Shown piece by piece: positions 32,559-42,624 of a DNA stretch of 46,063 bases; positions within the stretch are counted from its first letter, which is position 1, and each line of letters starts with the position of its first letter. The DNA is taken from NCBI GenBank assembly GCA_046565505.1, contig JBKHYJ010000083.1:1-46063 (forward strand). The letters run 5' to 3'. A program made the position numbers and the translations under genes. A model generated the notes under the pieces. That model was not told where the DNA came from, made no database searches, and was given only the letters and a program-made list of their open reading frames with translations. This DNA is from JBKHYJ01 sp046565505. GTDB taxonomy: Bacteria > Acidobacteriota > Blastocatellia > UBA7656.

Positions 32559-32715
32559 TCAAGAACGGAAGGCGGCAGGTGGCGGGCGTGACGCCGAAGG
32601 CGGAGAGGGCCGGCCGCCTCCGCGTATACACGGTTGCAAACCCCGGGAAGTTTTCCTGCGCCGGCGGCACTCGGCGCTGCTGCGTTACGGCGGGTTTTCA
32701 TCCCGCGGCCTGCGG

Positions 32716-32738
32716 CTCACTGCCTTTTACTCACTGCC
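32716..32738. repeat. Direct repeat CTCACTGCC, 14-bp period
   Basis: CTCACTGCC occurs at 32716-32724 and 32730-32738. The second copy overlaps the 3' end of the acyl-CoA ligase gene. The period equals that of the tandem repeat at 32531. Confidence 0.5.
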
Positions 32739-34545
32739 GAGTCTCGTTATACAGCGACTCGATTAAAGCGTTATATTTCTGTTCGACCACGCGGCGGCGG
32801 ACTTTAAGGGTCGGCGTCAGCTCGCCCCCGTCTATCGTGAATTCATCGGGCAGCAGCGCGACTCTTTTCACCTTCTCGTAGTCCGCGAGGTCGCGCGTCA
32901 GCCGCCCGACCTCCGCCCTCATCATGTCGATCACGCGGCGGTCGGCCGCCATCTCGGATCTGTCCCTGGGCTCGAAGCCTTGCCCCTTAGCCCATGCGCG
33001 CAGCCGCTCGAAATCCGGGACGACCAGCGCCGAAACGTATTTCCGCCTGTCGCCGATGACGACCGCCTGCTCGACGAACTCGCTTTGACTTATCAGCCCT
33101 TCGATCATCTGCGGCGCGACGTACTTGCCGGACGAGGTTTTGATTAAGTCCTTCTTGCGGTCGGTGATGAAGAGGAACCCGTCCCTGTCGAAAAATCCGA
33201 TGTCGCCGGTCTTGAACCACCGCATGCCGGCGTCGGGCTCCTCGGTGAAGCAGGCGGCGGTCTCTTCGGGCTTCTTGAAATAGCCCGAGAAAACGTGCGG
33301 GCCGCGCGTGAGTATCTCGCCGTCGTCGGCGATGCGCACTTCGACCCCCGGCAGCGGGCGCCCCACCGAAGCGACCCTGTTGTGGTCGAGCGTGTTGACG
33401 GCGATGACGGGCGAGGTCTCCGTCAGGCCATAGCCTTGAAGGACCGGGACGCCCGCGCCGAGGAAGACGAGCGCGAGGTCGGGCGGGAGGGCCGCCCCGC
33501 CTGAAACCATTCGCCTTATGTTTCCGCCGACCGCCTCGCGGACCTTCGAGAACACGATCTCGTCGGCCAGGCTGCGCTTGAACTCAAGCACCGGCGGCAG
33601 CGGCCTGCCCTCGGTCAGTAACTCCGCGGACCGGCGCGCGACGTCGAGCGACCACTCGAAGATCTTCTTCTTCACCGCGCCGCCGTCGGCATTCTTCTGC
33701 ATCCGCGCGTAGATTTTTTCGATCAGCCGCGGGACCGTGGACATCAGCGTCGGCCGCACGTCTTTAATGTCCGCCGCGACCGTATCTATCCCGCCGGCGT
33801 AGTTAATCTGCACGCCATGATGGAGCGCGAGGTATAACACCATCCGCTCGAATATGTGCGACAGCGGCAGGAACGAGAGCATCCGCCCGCCCGATTCTAT
33901 TTCAAGAAACGAGCCCGCGGCGAGCGCGTTGAACGTGATGTTCGAGTGTGTGAGCATCACGCCTTTGGGCTCGCCCGTAGTGCCAGACGTGTAGATGATC
34001 GAGGCGAGGTCCGCGGGGCGAACGTCCGACGAGATCAATTCGTAAGCCTCCGGCCGCTCCGCGACCAGGCGCGCGCCCCTCTCTTCGAGCGCGCCGAAGG
34101 CGGTCACGTTCTCGTCTTCGGTCCGCGCTTGAAAAAGGACTATGCGGAGGTCCGGGAATTTCTTGAGCGCCGATTCGACCCTTTTCAGCTGGCGCGACGT
34201 AGAAACGAACAACAGCTTGGGCTCGGACTCGCGCAAGATGTATTCGACCTGGTGAGCGGGCTGTGTCGGGTAGATGGGGACGTTGACCGCGCCGTTCGAT
34301 AGGATCGCGTAATCGCTTATGCTCCACGTCGGCCCGCTCTCGGCCAGTATCGCGATGTGATCGCCTTTGCGAACCCCCATGTCGTAAAGCCCGAGCGTGA
34401 CGTTGCGGACGCGCTCCAACAACCGCTCGCCCGTCATGCCAGTCCACTGTTTATCTTGCTTGAACCTCAGCGCCTCGGCTCCGGGGCGGGCCGCGACCGC
34501 CATCTTGAGCAGCTCGACGAGCGTGTGTGGCGTGGAATTTCCCAT
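32731..34545 (-). CDS. Long-chain fatty acid--CoA ligase (FadD15-like)
   Basis: A 604-residue AMP-forming ligase that activates fatty acids through an acyl-adenylate to acyl-CoA. The P-loop IIYTSGTTGEPKGVMLTH, LPLSHIFERM, GYGLTETSPVIAVN, the hinge-region GWFKTGD-like segment (MRWFKTGDIGFFDRDGFLFI) and TDRKKDLIKTSSGKYVAPQM are all in order, typical of bacterial long-chain FadD15-type enzymes of about 600 residues. No membrane helix is obvious; peripheral membrane association is normal for the family. The gene starts divergently from the ABC transporter operon, with its own promoter (34593-34621). It could feed beta-oxidation or lipid recycling; nothing nearby decides which. Confidence 0.94.
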   Translation of the reverse strand: MGNSTPHTLVELLKMAVAARPGAEALRFKQDKQWTGMTGERLLERVRNVTLGLYDMGVRKGDHIAILAESGPTWSISDYAILSNGAVNVPIYPTQPAHQVEYILRESEPKLLFVSTSRQLKRVESALKKFPDLRIVLFQARTEDENVTAFGALEERGARLVAERPEAYELISSDVRPADLASIIYTSGTTGEPKGVMLTHSNITFNALAAGSFLEIESGGRMLSFLPLSHIFERMVLYLALHHGVQINYAGGIDTVAADIKDVRPTLMSTVPRLIEKIYARMQKNADGGAVKKKIFEWSLDVARRSAELLTEGRPLPPVLEFKRSLADEIVFSKVREAVGGNIRRMVSGGAALPPDLALVFLGAGVPVLQGYGLTETSPVIAVNTLDHNRVASVGRPLPGVEVRIADDGEILTRGPHVFSGYFKKPEETAACFTEEPDAGMRWFKTGDIGFFDRDGFLFITDRKKDLIKTSSGKYVAPQMIEGLISQSEFVEQAVVIGDRRKYVSALVVPDFERLRAWAKGQGFEPRDRSEMAADRRVIDMMRAEVGRLTRDLADYEKVKRVALLPDEFTIDGGELTPTLKVRRRVVEQKYNALIESLYNETRQ

Positions 34546-34592
34546 CAGACTTTTCGCTCTGATCCTGAATGCGCGAGATGAAAAGCGCGGCT

Positions 34593-34621
34593 ATTTTAAT
34601 TCGGCGGCGGGGATATGTAAA
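34593..34621 (-). promoter_or_regulatory. Candidate sigma-70 promoter for the acyl-CoA ligase gene
   Basis: On the minus strand, TTTACA (34621-34616), a 17-bp spacer, then TAAAAT (34598-34593), about 45-50 bp before the ATG at 34545. Confidence 0.55.
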
Positions 34622-34787
34622 TTAAAATCCAGCCGGCGGCCCCGAAATGGATACAGGCGTCGCGGGCCCGGCCGGCCTGCTTTCGCCGCGCCGCGCGCCT
34701 GTGCGCCTCCGCCGATCTTGCCCCCGCCGGGCTCGCGCAGTAATACTTCGATAGTGGCGCGGACGACTGCTCTTTGCGAGACCCTGT

Positions 34788-35539
<752 letters not shown>

Positions 35540-35543
<4 letters not shown>

Positions 35544-38203
35544 GAGCTTACCTGCGACTCTTCCGTCAGTTCATCCTGCGCCCCCTGGCCCGCGAGAAGA
35601 TGCGCTCGGCAGTCACGGCGCTCGGCATCAGCCTCGGCGTGGGCGTCACGATCGCCATCAGGCTGGCGAACGCGAGCGCGCTCGAATCCTTCCGCGCGGC
35701 GACGGAATCGATGGCCGGTGAAACGTCCGTACAGGTGACGGGGACCGCGGGCCGCTTCGATGAACTCTTGCTGGGCGACCTCGGGTGGCTCCGCGATTAC
35801 GGAGAAGTAAGCCCCGTCATTTTCGGCTACGCGATGGCTGACCGGGCGTCGAGCGCCGAAAACGAAGGCGGGCAGGGCGGCAAGAGGCCGTCACTCGCGC
35901 GGCGGGGCGAGTTCATGCAAGTGCTAGGCGTAGACGTGCTGCGGGACCGCGCGCTGAGGCGCTACCGCGTGATCCGATTCAACGAGGCGGACGCGCAGCC
36001 CACCGCGCGCGAATTCCTGTCGCTGCTGGCGGCCCCCGACTCCGTGATCCTGACTGAAGTATTCGCGCGGCGGCATGGCTTATCAATAGGCTCGCCGGTC
36101 GCCCTCACCATAGGCGGCGCGCGGCGCGACTTCGTCGTCCGCGCACTACTGCTCGACGAAGGCCCGGCGCGCGCGCTACAGGGTAATTTCGCGCTGATGG
36201 ACATCGCGACCGCGCAGCTCGCCCTCAATCGCCTGGGGCTGCTCGACCGCGTTGACGTGAAGCTGCGGCGCGGCATGCCGCTTGAGCAGGCGGAGTCTGA
36301 AATCGCCCATCGCCTGCCGGCGGGCCTTACAGTCACGAGGCCGGAGTCAGGTTACAGCCAGGTTGAAAAGATGATCGCCGCCTTTCATTTCAACCTCAAC
36401 GCGCTCGGGTCAATCGCGCTGCTCGTAGGGCTGTTCTTGATTTATAACACCGTGTCGATCTCCGTCATCACGAGGCGCGAAGAAATCGGCACGCTGCGGG
36501 CCGTCGGCGTCGGTCGCGGCATGGTGCTCGCGCTCTTTCTGGGCGAAGCGGTACTGTTAGCGGTTATAGGGACGGTCGCGGGAGTGGGCCTCGGGCGACT
36601 GATGGCGGGGGTGGCCGTCCGCGGCACTGCGACTGCCGTCGAAACGTTTTACATTGCGGCGGCCGCGACCGATACGGCCGCGCGTCGTAATCTCGGCCTG
36701 TGGGAGGTCGGCCTCGCGTTCGGGGTCGCCCTCCCGCTCGCGCTCCTAGCAGCGGCGCTCCCGGCGCTGGAGGCGTCGCGCGTGCGGCCGGTGGAGGCCA
36801 TGCGCGGCGCGGACCGATTGGCTAAGAGCCTCCGTCCCTCGCGCAAATACCTGGCGGCTTCAATCACGTTGCTCGCGCTCGGGTATCTTCTCACGCGGTT
36901 CGAGCCAGTCGGCGGGCTGCCGGTATTCGGCTACCTCTCGGCGCTCGCCTTAATGTTCGGCGGGGCGTTCCTGGCCCCGAACGTCATGTGGCTCGTGAGC
37001 GGCGTCGGCGGGCGCGTAATCGCCCGCGCGTTCCGCGCCGTCCGAGTCGAAGCGAGGCTCGCGAGCGCGAACCTGCGAAGCTCCGTCGCCCGCATCTCAA
37101 TTTCGGTCGCCGCTCTGGCAGTGAGCCTGGCGATGATGACGGCGATTTCGATCATGATCGGCAGCTTCCGCGAAACGGTCACTTACTGGGTGGACCAGAC
37201 TATGGTCGCAGACATCTACGCGAGGCCCGTAATTCACACGGCCACCGGATACGACGGCGAAATCGCGCCAGAGGCAATCGCCGCCGTCGAAGGCGACGCG
37301 CAGGTGGCCGCCGTCTACCCTTTCGCCACCCAGCAGGTTATTTACCAGGGCGAGCCCGTGACGGTGGGGGCGGGCGACTTCGACACGTTCCTGAAATACG
37401 GCCGGTGGCTATTCAAGTCGCCGGGCAACGCCCGCGAGGCGATTCGGGGCGCGGCCGGCCGCGACCAGGTCGCAATCAACGAGAGCTTTGCGCTGCGTTA
37501 CGGGAAGCAGGTGGGCGACAAGGCGGAGCTGCCCACCGCGTCCGGCCCGCGCGAATTCGAGATAATCGCGATCTACTATGACTATTCCAGCAGCAGGGGG
37601 TGGGCGGTGATGGACAGTGAGACTTACGCCCGCCACTTCCCCTACGCGCGCCCCACAACGATGTCTATTTACCTGCGGGAAGGCGCCGACCCCGCGCAGG
37701 TGAATGACAGGTTGGCTCGCGCCGTCGGCGGCCGCTATCAAATGCTGTTCACCACGAGCGGCGTCCTCAGGCGCGAGGTGATGCGAATATTCGACAGCAC
37801 TTTCGCCATCACTTACGCTTTAGAGTTCATAGCCATCGCGGTCGCCGGGCTCGGCGTAATCTCCACCTTGATTACGTTGATACTCGAAAGGCGCGGCGAG
37901 ATAGCCGTGCTGGCCTACCTCGGCGCGACGCGCGGGCAGGTCCGGCGCATGGTCGTCATAGAAGCCTTGCTGATAGGGGCCGTGAGCCAGGCCATAGGGG
38001 TCGTAACGGGCCTGATGCTGTCGCTCGTCTTGATATACGTGATTAACGTGCAGTCATTCGGGTGGACGATCCAGTTCCACCTGCCCGTCGGTTTTCTGAT
38101 TCAATCGACGCTGTTGATACTGGCGGCCACGGCCGCGGCAGGTCTGTACCCCGCGGCGCGCGCCGCGAAAGTAAAGGCCGTGCGCTTTGCGAGGGCGGAA
38201 TGA
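35540..38203 (+). CDS. FtsX-like ABC transporter permease, two-domain (duplicated) type
   Basis: An 887-residue permease. After one N-terminal helix (about 20-40) and a periplasmic domain, the first FtsX core lies near 270-425 (ALLVGLFLIYNTVSISVITR, REEIGTLRAVGVGRG, and a helix ending ALEASRVRPVEAMRG). Two central helices (about 440-490) lead to a second copy: another N-terminal helix, a periplasmic domain (about 550-750) and a final FtsX core with AGLGVISTLITLILERRGEI and YLGATRGQVRRMVVIEALLI. Such full-length permeases pair with LolD-type ATPases and move or extract lipids or hydrophobic compounds at the membrane surface. It overlaps the ATPase gene and the following AttH-like gene, giving an att-like operon. 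The substrate is unknown. Confidence 0.92.
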
Positions 38204-38217
38204 ATGGGAGGCGAACG

Positions 38218-39411
38218 ATGATCGTCGGGGCGGGGCTTTGTGCGCGCCGGCTGTTGATGTGCGCGGCGTGTTTCTTGATCCCGGCGCTCGCACTCGTCGG
38301 CGGCCAGGAGACTGCGAGGCCGGAATCCGCTGGCGCGTCAGGAAACCGCCAAGCCGGCGGCGTGTTGACAGACGACGCCGGGTGGCGCGAGGCCGGGCCG
38401 GGCTATCAGTACTCTTTCCCGCGAGACCATGCCTCGCACGAGCCCTACGCAATCGAATGGTGGTATTACACGGGCAACGTCGCGACGAGGGAAGGGAGGC
38501 GGTTCGGCTACCAGCTAACTTTCTTTCGTGTCGGCGTCGCGCGCGAGCCGGCCAACGCTTCCAGGTGGGCCTTGCGCAACCTCTACATGGCACACTTCGC
38601 GATCTCTGACATCGACCGACAGAGCTTTCATTCATACGAGCGGCTCAACCGCGCGGGCGTCGGGTGGGCCGGGGCCGAGGAGGCCACTTATCGCGTCTGG
38701 AACGAAGACTGGGAGGCGCGGCTCGACGGGCGCGACCACCTGCTGACCGCGCGCGACGGCGATAACCGGCTAACGCTCAGGCTCACGCCTGTGAAGCCCG
38801 AGGTGATTCACGGGCAGGGCGGGATCAGCCAGAAAGGGTCGTCGGAAGGGAACGCATCCCATTATTACTCGCTCACGCGGCTCCGGACCTCGGGCCGGCT
38901 GGCCGTAGGCGGGCGGGAGTTTGAGGTTGAAGGCTCAAGCTGGATGGACCATGAATTCGGCACGAGCTTTCTGGAAGAGGAGCAGGTCGGGTGGGACTGG
39001 TTCTCGATTCAGCTAGACGACGGCCGTGACTTGATGCTGTTCGAGATTCGCCGGCGCGACGGGTCTGTTGACCCGCGGTCGAGCGCCACGCTGGTAGAGG
39101 CGGACGGCCGCGCGACCCACGTGCCATTCGGGGAGTTCTCGCTCGCCGCGGGTGAGACGTGGCGCTCGGGCAAGAGCTCCGCGACTTACCCGCTCGGCTG
39201 GACGATTGATCTGCCCCGCTATGGATTGAGGCTGAGCGTGAAGGCCGCCTTCGAGGACCAGGAGTTGCGCACGACCGACAGCACGGGCGTGACCTATTGG
39301 GAAGGCAGCGTGACGGTGGACGGCGCCGCCGGCGATAAGAGGGCGCGGGGCGTGGGGTATCTTGAGATGACAGGCTACGCCGGGCAGAGCATGGGCGCGA
39401 TACTACATTAA
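38218..39411 (+). CDS. AttH/CrtC-like secreted lipocalin-fold protein
   Basis: A 397-residue exported protein; residues 1-30 form a signal peptide with a Cys-containing core. The first domain has the hallmark IEWWYYTGNV, then GYQLTFFRVGV and MAHFAISDI. A second beta domain has HYYSLTRLRTSG, EGSSWMDHEFGTS, VGWDWFSIQLDDG and LMLFEIRR. These are typical of the AttH / carotenoid 1,2-hydratase (CrtC) fold, two joined lipocalin-like barrels. In known att-type clusters this protein follows an FtsX permease and its ATPase, as here. ATG 38218 has GGGAGG 6 nt upstream; ATG 38200, overlapping the permease stop by ATGA, is the alternative. It probably binds or hydrates a lipid; carotenoid hydration is not supported by any nearby gene. 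Confidence 0.88.
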   Translation: MIVGAGLCARRLLMCAACFLIPALALVGGQETARPESAGASGNRQAGGVLTDDAGWREAGPGYQYSFPRDHASHEPYAIEWWYYTGNVATREGRRFGYQLTFFRVGVAREPANASRWALRNLYMAHFAISDIDRQSFHSYERLNRAGVGWAGAEEATYRVWNEDWEARLDGRDHLLTARDGDNRLTLRLTPVKPEVIHGQGGISQKGSSEGNASHYYSLTRLRTSGRLAVGGREFEVEGSSWMDHEFGTSFLEEEQVGWDWFSIQLDDGRDLMLFEIRRRDGSVDPRSSATLVEADGRATHVPFGEFSLAAGETWRSGKSSATYPLGWTIDLPRYGLRLSVKAAFEDQELRTTDSTGVTYWEGSVTVDGAAGDKRARGVGYLEMTGYAGQSMGAILH

Positions 39412-39442
39412 GGTGAGCGCGGAGCGATGAAAGGGAACGAAG

Positions 39443-39492
39443 GCCGGCATGCGAGCCGGCGGGTTTCAAATCATAAATCCGAAATTTGAAAC
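39443..39492. repeat. Two adjacent hairpins after the att-like operon
   Basis: GCCGGC (39443-39448) pairs with GCCGGC (39455-39460), and GTTTCAAAT (39463-39471) pairs exactly with ATTTGAAAC (39484-39492). They lie 30-80 bp after the AttH-like stop and may mark the transcript end, though no U tract follows. Confidence 0.5.
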
Positions 39493-39585
39493 GCAAGATT
39501 TGCAACTCCGCCCTTCATAGGTCATGGTTTGAAGTGCGGGGGCCTTAGCTCATTGTTTAAAGCTCGGCGTCTTTGATTTCTCGCT

Positions 39586-40449
39586 ATGAAGAAAATCTTC
39601 AACTGGATCGCAGGGCCGCTCGGCGTTGCCGCGTTCGCGCTGCTGCTCGCCGCGGAGGCGAGGCGGCCTCTGCGGAAGGCGACGTCGAGTAAGCTCCGGC
39701 GCGCGACGACCAACATTGGCGTTGCGGCGGTGACGGGGCTCACGATCAGGATTCTGTTTCTCCCTGTAGTTTCCGCCGCGGCCGATTTCGCGCGGAAGAG
39801 AAGGATCGGCCTGCTTCACCGCCTGCCCCTGCCGAACGCTTTGAGGTTTGCCGCAGAGCTGTTGCTGCTCGATTATACGCTTTACTGGTGGCACAGGCTC
39901 ATGCACAGGAACGCGCTGCTGTGGCGGTGTCACATGGTGCATCACACGGACCTGGACCTGGACGTTTCAACCGCCGTGCGATTTCACTTCGCCGAATACG
40001 TACTTTCGGTCGGATACCGCGCGGCTCAAGTGATGGTCATCGGGGCGAGGCCGGCGTCAGTCGCAATATCGGAAACGTGCGTGATGGTCGCGGCCGAGTT
40101 TCATCACAGCAACGTGCGGGTCCCGCTCGGGTTCGAGCGGCGCTTGAACGCCGTAGTCGTCACCCCGAGAATGCATGGCATACATCATTCGATGATAGAG
40201 CGCGAAAGCAATTCAAATTTCGCCACGGTGCTGACGCTCTGGGACGCGGCGCACGGCACGCTGAAGCTCAACGTCCCGCAGGACGAAATCACTATAGGGC
40301 TGGCCGCCCACCGCGACGCGAAAGAGCTCACGTTGGCGAGGCTGCTGGCGCTCCCTTTCGGGCGGCAGAAAGACGCCTGGTCGCTGCCGGATAACTCTCG
40401 GCCGGAGCGGATGGCGCTCGAAGCCGCGGAGACAGAAATGGCCGTCTAA
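39586..40449 (+). CDS. Fatty acid hydroxylase / sterol desaturase family membrane protein
   Basis: A 287-residue membrane di-iron oxygenase. The histidine boxes are HRLMH (103-107), HMVHH (116-120), EFHHSN with H173-H174, and HGIHH (197-201), the ligand pattern of the fatty acid hydroxylase superfamily. Hydrophobic helices lie near 8-22, 45-66 and 86-101. Members hydroxylate or desaturate fatty acids, sterols or carotenoids using oxygen. The substrate is unknown; the gene lies 174 bp after the AttH-like gene, which would fit a shared lipid pathway but does not prove it. The C-terminal KELTLARLLALPFGRQKDAW segment is common in short bacterial members. Confidence 0.88.
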   Translation: MKKIFNWIAGPLGVAAFALLLAAEARRPLRKATSSKLRRATTNIGVAAVTGLTIRILFLPVVSAAADFARKRRIGLLHRLPLPNALRFAAELLLLDYTLYWWHRLMHRNALLWRCHMVHHTDLDLDVSTAVRFHFAEYVLSVGYRAAQVMVIGARPASVAISETCVMVAAEFHHSNVRVPLGFERRLNAVVVTPRMHGIHHSMIERESNSNFATVLTLWDAAHGTLKLNVPQDEITIGLAAHRDAKELTLARLLALPFGRQKDAWSLPDNSRPERMALEAAETEMAV

Positions 40450-40521
40450 ATCGGGGTGAACCGGCGGAGGGTGCGAGCGGCTTATTAATACCGCGCGGCC
40501 CAGCTTTGCCGAACAAAATGC

Positions 40522-40551
40522 TTGCCAGGGTCCGATTAATTAACGTATGCT
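40522..40551 (+). promoter_or_regulatory. Candidate sigma-70 promoter for the TonB/TPR gene
   Basis: TTGCCA (40522-40527), an 18-bp AT-rich spacer, then TATGCT (40546-40551), 65 bp before ATG 40617. Confidence 0.42.
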
Positions 40552-40616
40552 TTTAAAGCTCAGAGAACCAGCCCTGGGAAGATGGCCACATCAGTTACTC
40601 CGGAGGTAAAACAACA

Positions 40617-41777
40617 ATGGAAAAATCTCAGAAGAAATCTCAAGTGAAGGTGTCTCAACTGCATCTGAAAACCGTTCTGTCCCTGGCGCTCGCGGGCGCT
40701 TGCTTCTCCCTGGCCGGCCCTGACGTGCGCGGCCAGGATCCACAGCCGCATGCGGCGAAGATCATTCGTAAATCCGGCGGCGTCCTCGAAGGCTCGGCCC
40801 TGCAACGCGTGCAGCCTGTTTACCCGCCGCTGGCGAAGGCCGCGAAAGTTTCAGGGGCGGTCCTCGTAGAGGTGACGATTGATGAGGAAGGCAGCGTCAA
40901 CGCGGCGCGCGCCGTCTCCGGTCACCCCCTTCTGAAGGATTCGGCCGTCGCGGCAGCGCGCCAGTGGAGATTTTCAGAGACGAAGCTCCAGGGCGAGCCG
41001 GTCAAGGTCATCGGGACGATAACGTTTAACTTCCTGCTCGATAACAGCAAGGAGGTCGAGTCCCTGAAGGCCGAAGTCGCCGCCAATCCTGAATCAGCCG
41101 AGGCCTATTTCAAGCTGGGTGAAGCCTGCCTCTCCCTATCCTCTAACGAGCCGGCGCTCGCGATTGATTCTTTTAAGAGGGCTACCCAGATCAAGCCCGA
41201 TTACGCCGATGCGTACCTGAAGCTTGGGGAGGCTTACTGCAAGGCGCACGCGGCCCGCGGGCAGGGCGACCACACGAAAGAAGAGGCGGAGGCTTTCGAG
41301 CAGGCGCTACGCCTCAATCCGAATTCTGCCGAAGCTTACTTCGGGTTGGCGAACGCGCACACGTACCGCCGCCCCCTGAGAACGGAAGAGAACTTGCGAG
41401 CAATCGGGCTCCTTAAATACGCGATAAAGCTCAGGCCCGATTACCATGAGGCATACGGCGCTCTGAGCGACCTCTATCAGTACGTGGACCGTAACGACGA
41501 GGCGATAGACGTGCTCAGGGAATACGCGCGGTCGTACCCTCGCCAGGGCAATATGCTTCTGGCTAGATTCTCCATGAGGGTGAGCCGTTACGAAGACGCG
41601 GCCGAGGCGCTCAAGCAAATCCTTAAAGACGACCCTGCCAACCGCTACGCGCACTTCGAGCTGGGCTCGGCTTACGCCGCCCTAGGGAATAAAGAATCGG
41701 CCATAAGGGAGTACGAAGTGCTGAAGACGCTTGACGAGGCGCTGGCGGAAAGACTGCTGAAGGCAATCTACAAATAG
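40617..41777 (+). CDS. TonB C-terminal domain protein with TPR repeats
   Basis: A 386-residue protein. A basic N-terminus and hydrophobic segment (about 18-34) serve as an export signal or anchor. Residues 64-139 are a TonB C-terminal domain: VQPVYPPLAKAAKVSGAVLV, TIDEEGSVNAARAVSGHPLL and AARQWRFSET. From about 150 to the end there are tetratricopeptide repeats (AEAYFKLGEACLSL, ADAYLKLGEAYCKA, AEAYFGLANAHTY, HEAYGALSDLYQYVDR, RYAHFELGSAYAALG). GGAGG lies 11 nt before ATG 40617. The usual TonB order puts the domain at the very C-terminus after a Pro-rich spacer; here it is N-terminal with no such spacer. A role as an envelope scaffold is more likely than energy transduction. Confidence 0.88.
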   Translation: MEKSQKKSQVKVSQLHLKTVLSLALAGACFSLAGPDVRGQDPQPHAAKIIRKSGGVLEGSALQRVQPVYPPLAKAAKVSGAVLVEVTIDEEGSVNAARAVSGHPLLKDSAVAAARQWRFSETKLQGEPVKVIGTITFNFLLDNSKEVESLKAEVAANPESAEAYFKLGEACLSLSSNEPALAIDSFKRATQIKPDYADAYLKLGEAYCKAHAARGQGDHTKEEAEAFEQALRLNPNSAEAYFGLANAHTYRRPLRTEENLRAIGLLKYAIKLRPDYHEAYGALSDLYQYVDRNDEAIDVLREYARSYPRQGNMLLARFSMRVSRYEDAAEALKQILKDDPANRYAHFELGSAYAALGNKESAIREYEVLKTLDEALAERLLKAIYK

Positions 41778-41801
41778 GGCGCGCGGGGGCCGGCCATCGG
41801 G

Positions 41802-42485
41802 TCACTGATCGAGCGATTCGACCCACCGAATTATGGCACCCTGCGCGGATTCGTAGACCTGCGCCTGCGAGACGGGCCAGCCCTTTCGGACCGTGAAAGA
41901 GTGATCGCCGCCTTCGACCGCATAGACCGCGGCGGGCGCCTGGAGTGACTCGATTATTGGTCGCAATTCGCCCGGCGTCCCGAATGGGTCGCGCGAGCCT
42001 TGAACGAACAACATCGGCGCGCGGATCAGCGAGAGGTGCTCGCGGCGTAGCCTATCAGGCCGCCCCGGCGGGTGCAGCGGGTAGCCCAGGAAGACCAGCC
42101 CGGCCGCGTCGCCGACGCCCGAAGCCGCCACCTGCGAGGCTATGCGCCCGCCGAGTGACTTTCCGCCGAGGATCAAGCGATTCGACCCCAGCGTCTTGTC
42201 CTTACTGATCGTCGCAATGGCCGCGCGGTAGCAGGCTTCGAGTTTATTGTTACGGTCCGGCGCGCGCCGCCCCTGTTCCGTGTAAAGAAAGTTGAAGGTC
42301 ACCGCGTCGATGCCGCGCGCCGATAATCCCTCGGCGAAGCTGACCATAAACCCGCTCAACTGATTCGCCCCGGCGCCATGCGCTAGGAGCATCGTGACGC
42401 CCGCCCTCTTGTTGGCCTTCGCGGCATAGGCGAGCGCGCTGACGCTCTCACCGTCGCCTGATTTTATCTCGATCCTCCTGGGCAT
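41802..42485 (-). CDS. Alpha/beta hydrolase (KANL3/Tex30, dienelactone-hydrolase-like)
   Basis: A 227-residue cytoplasmic hydrolase. The triad is visible as Ser110 in LGGKSLGGRIAS, Asp166 in VQGSRDPFG and His195 in EGGDHSF. The oxyanion strand is LLAHGAGANQLSGFM and the segment VTFNFLYTEQGRR is typical of the KANL3/Tex30 group, small hydrolases of unknown substrate found in many bacteria. The start ATG 42485 has GGAGG just upstream; a start at 42533 would add 16 residues and reach into the upstream region of the divergent murB. The gene converges on the TonB/TPR gene with 24 bp between. Confidence 0.86.
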   Translation of the reverse strand: MPRRIEIKSGDGESVSALAYAAKANKRAGVTMLLAHGAGANQLSGFMVSFAEGLSARGIDAVTFNFLYTEQGRRAPDRNNKLEACYRAAIATISKDKTLGSNRLILGGKSLGGRIASQVAASGVGDAAGLVFLGYPLHPPGRPDRLRREHLSLIRAPMLFVQGSRDPFGTPGELRPIIESLQAPAAVYAVEGGDHSFTVRKGWPVSQAQVYESAQGAIIRWVESLDQ

Positions 42486-42624
42486 CGCCCCTCCGTCCGC
42501 GTAAAGATTTATGCTCCGGCGAGCGCCCATCATAACTGGACTGCGCGAGTCGGGGCAATGTAGGCTAACTGGTGATCGTGATCCCGAGGGATCAACACTT
42601 CTGAGCTTAGGGCAGGTTAATCGG

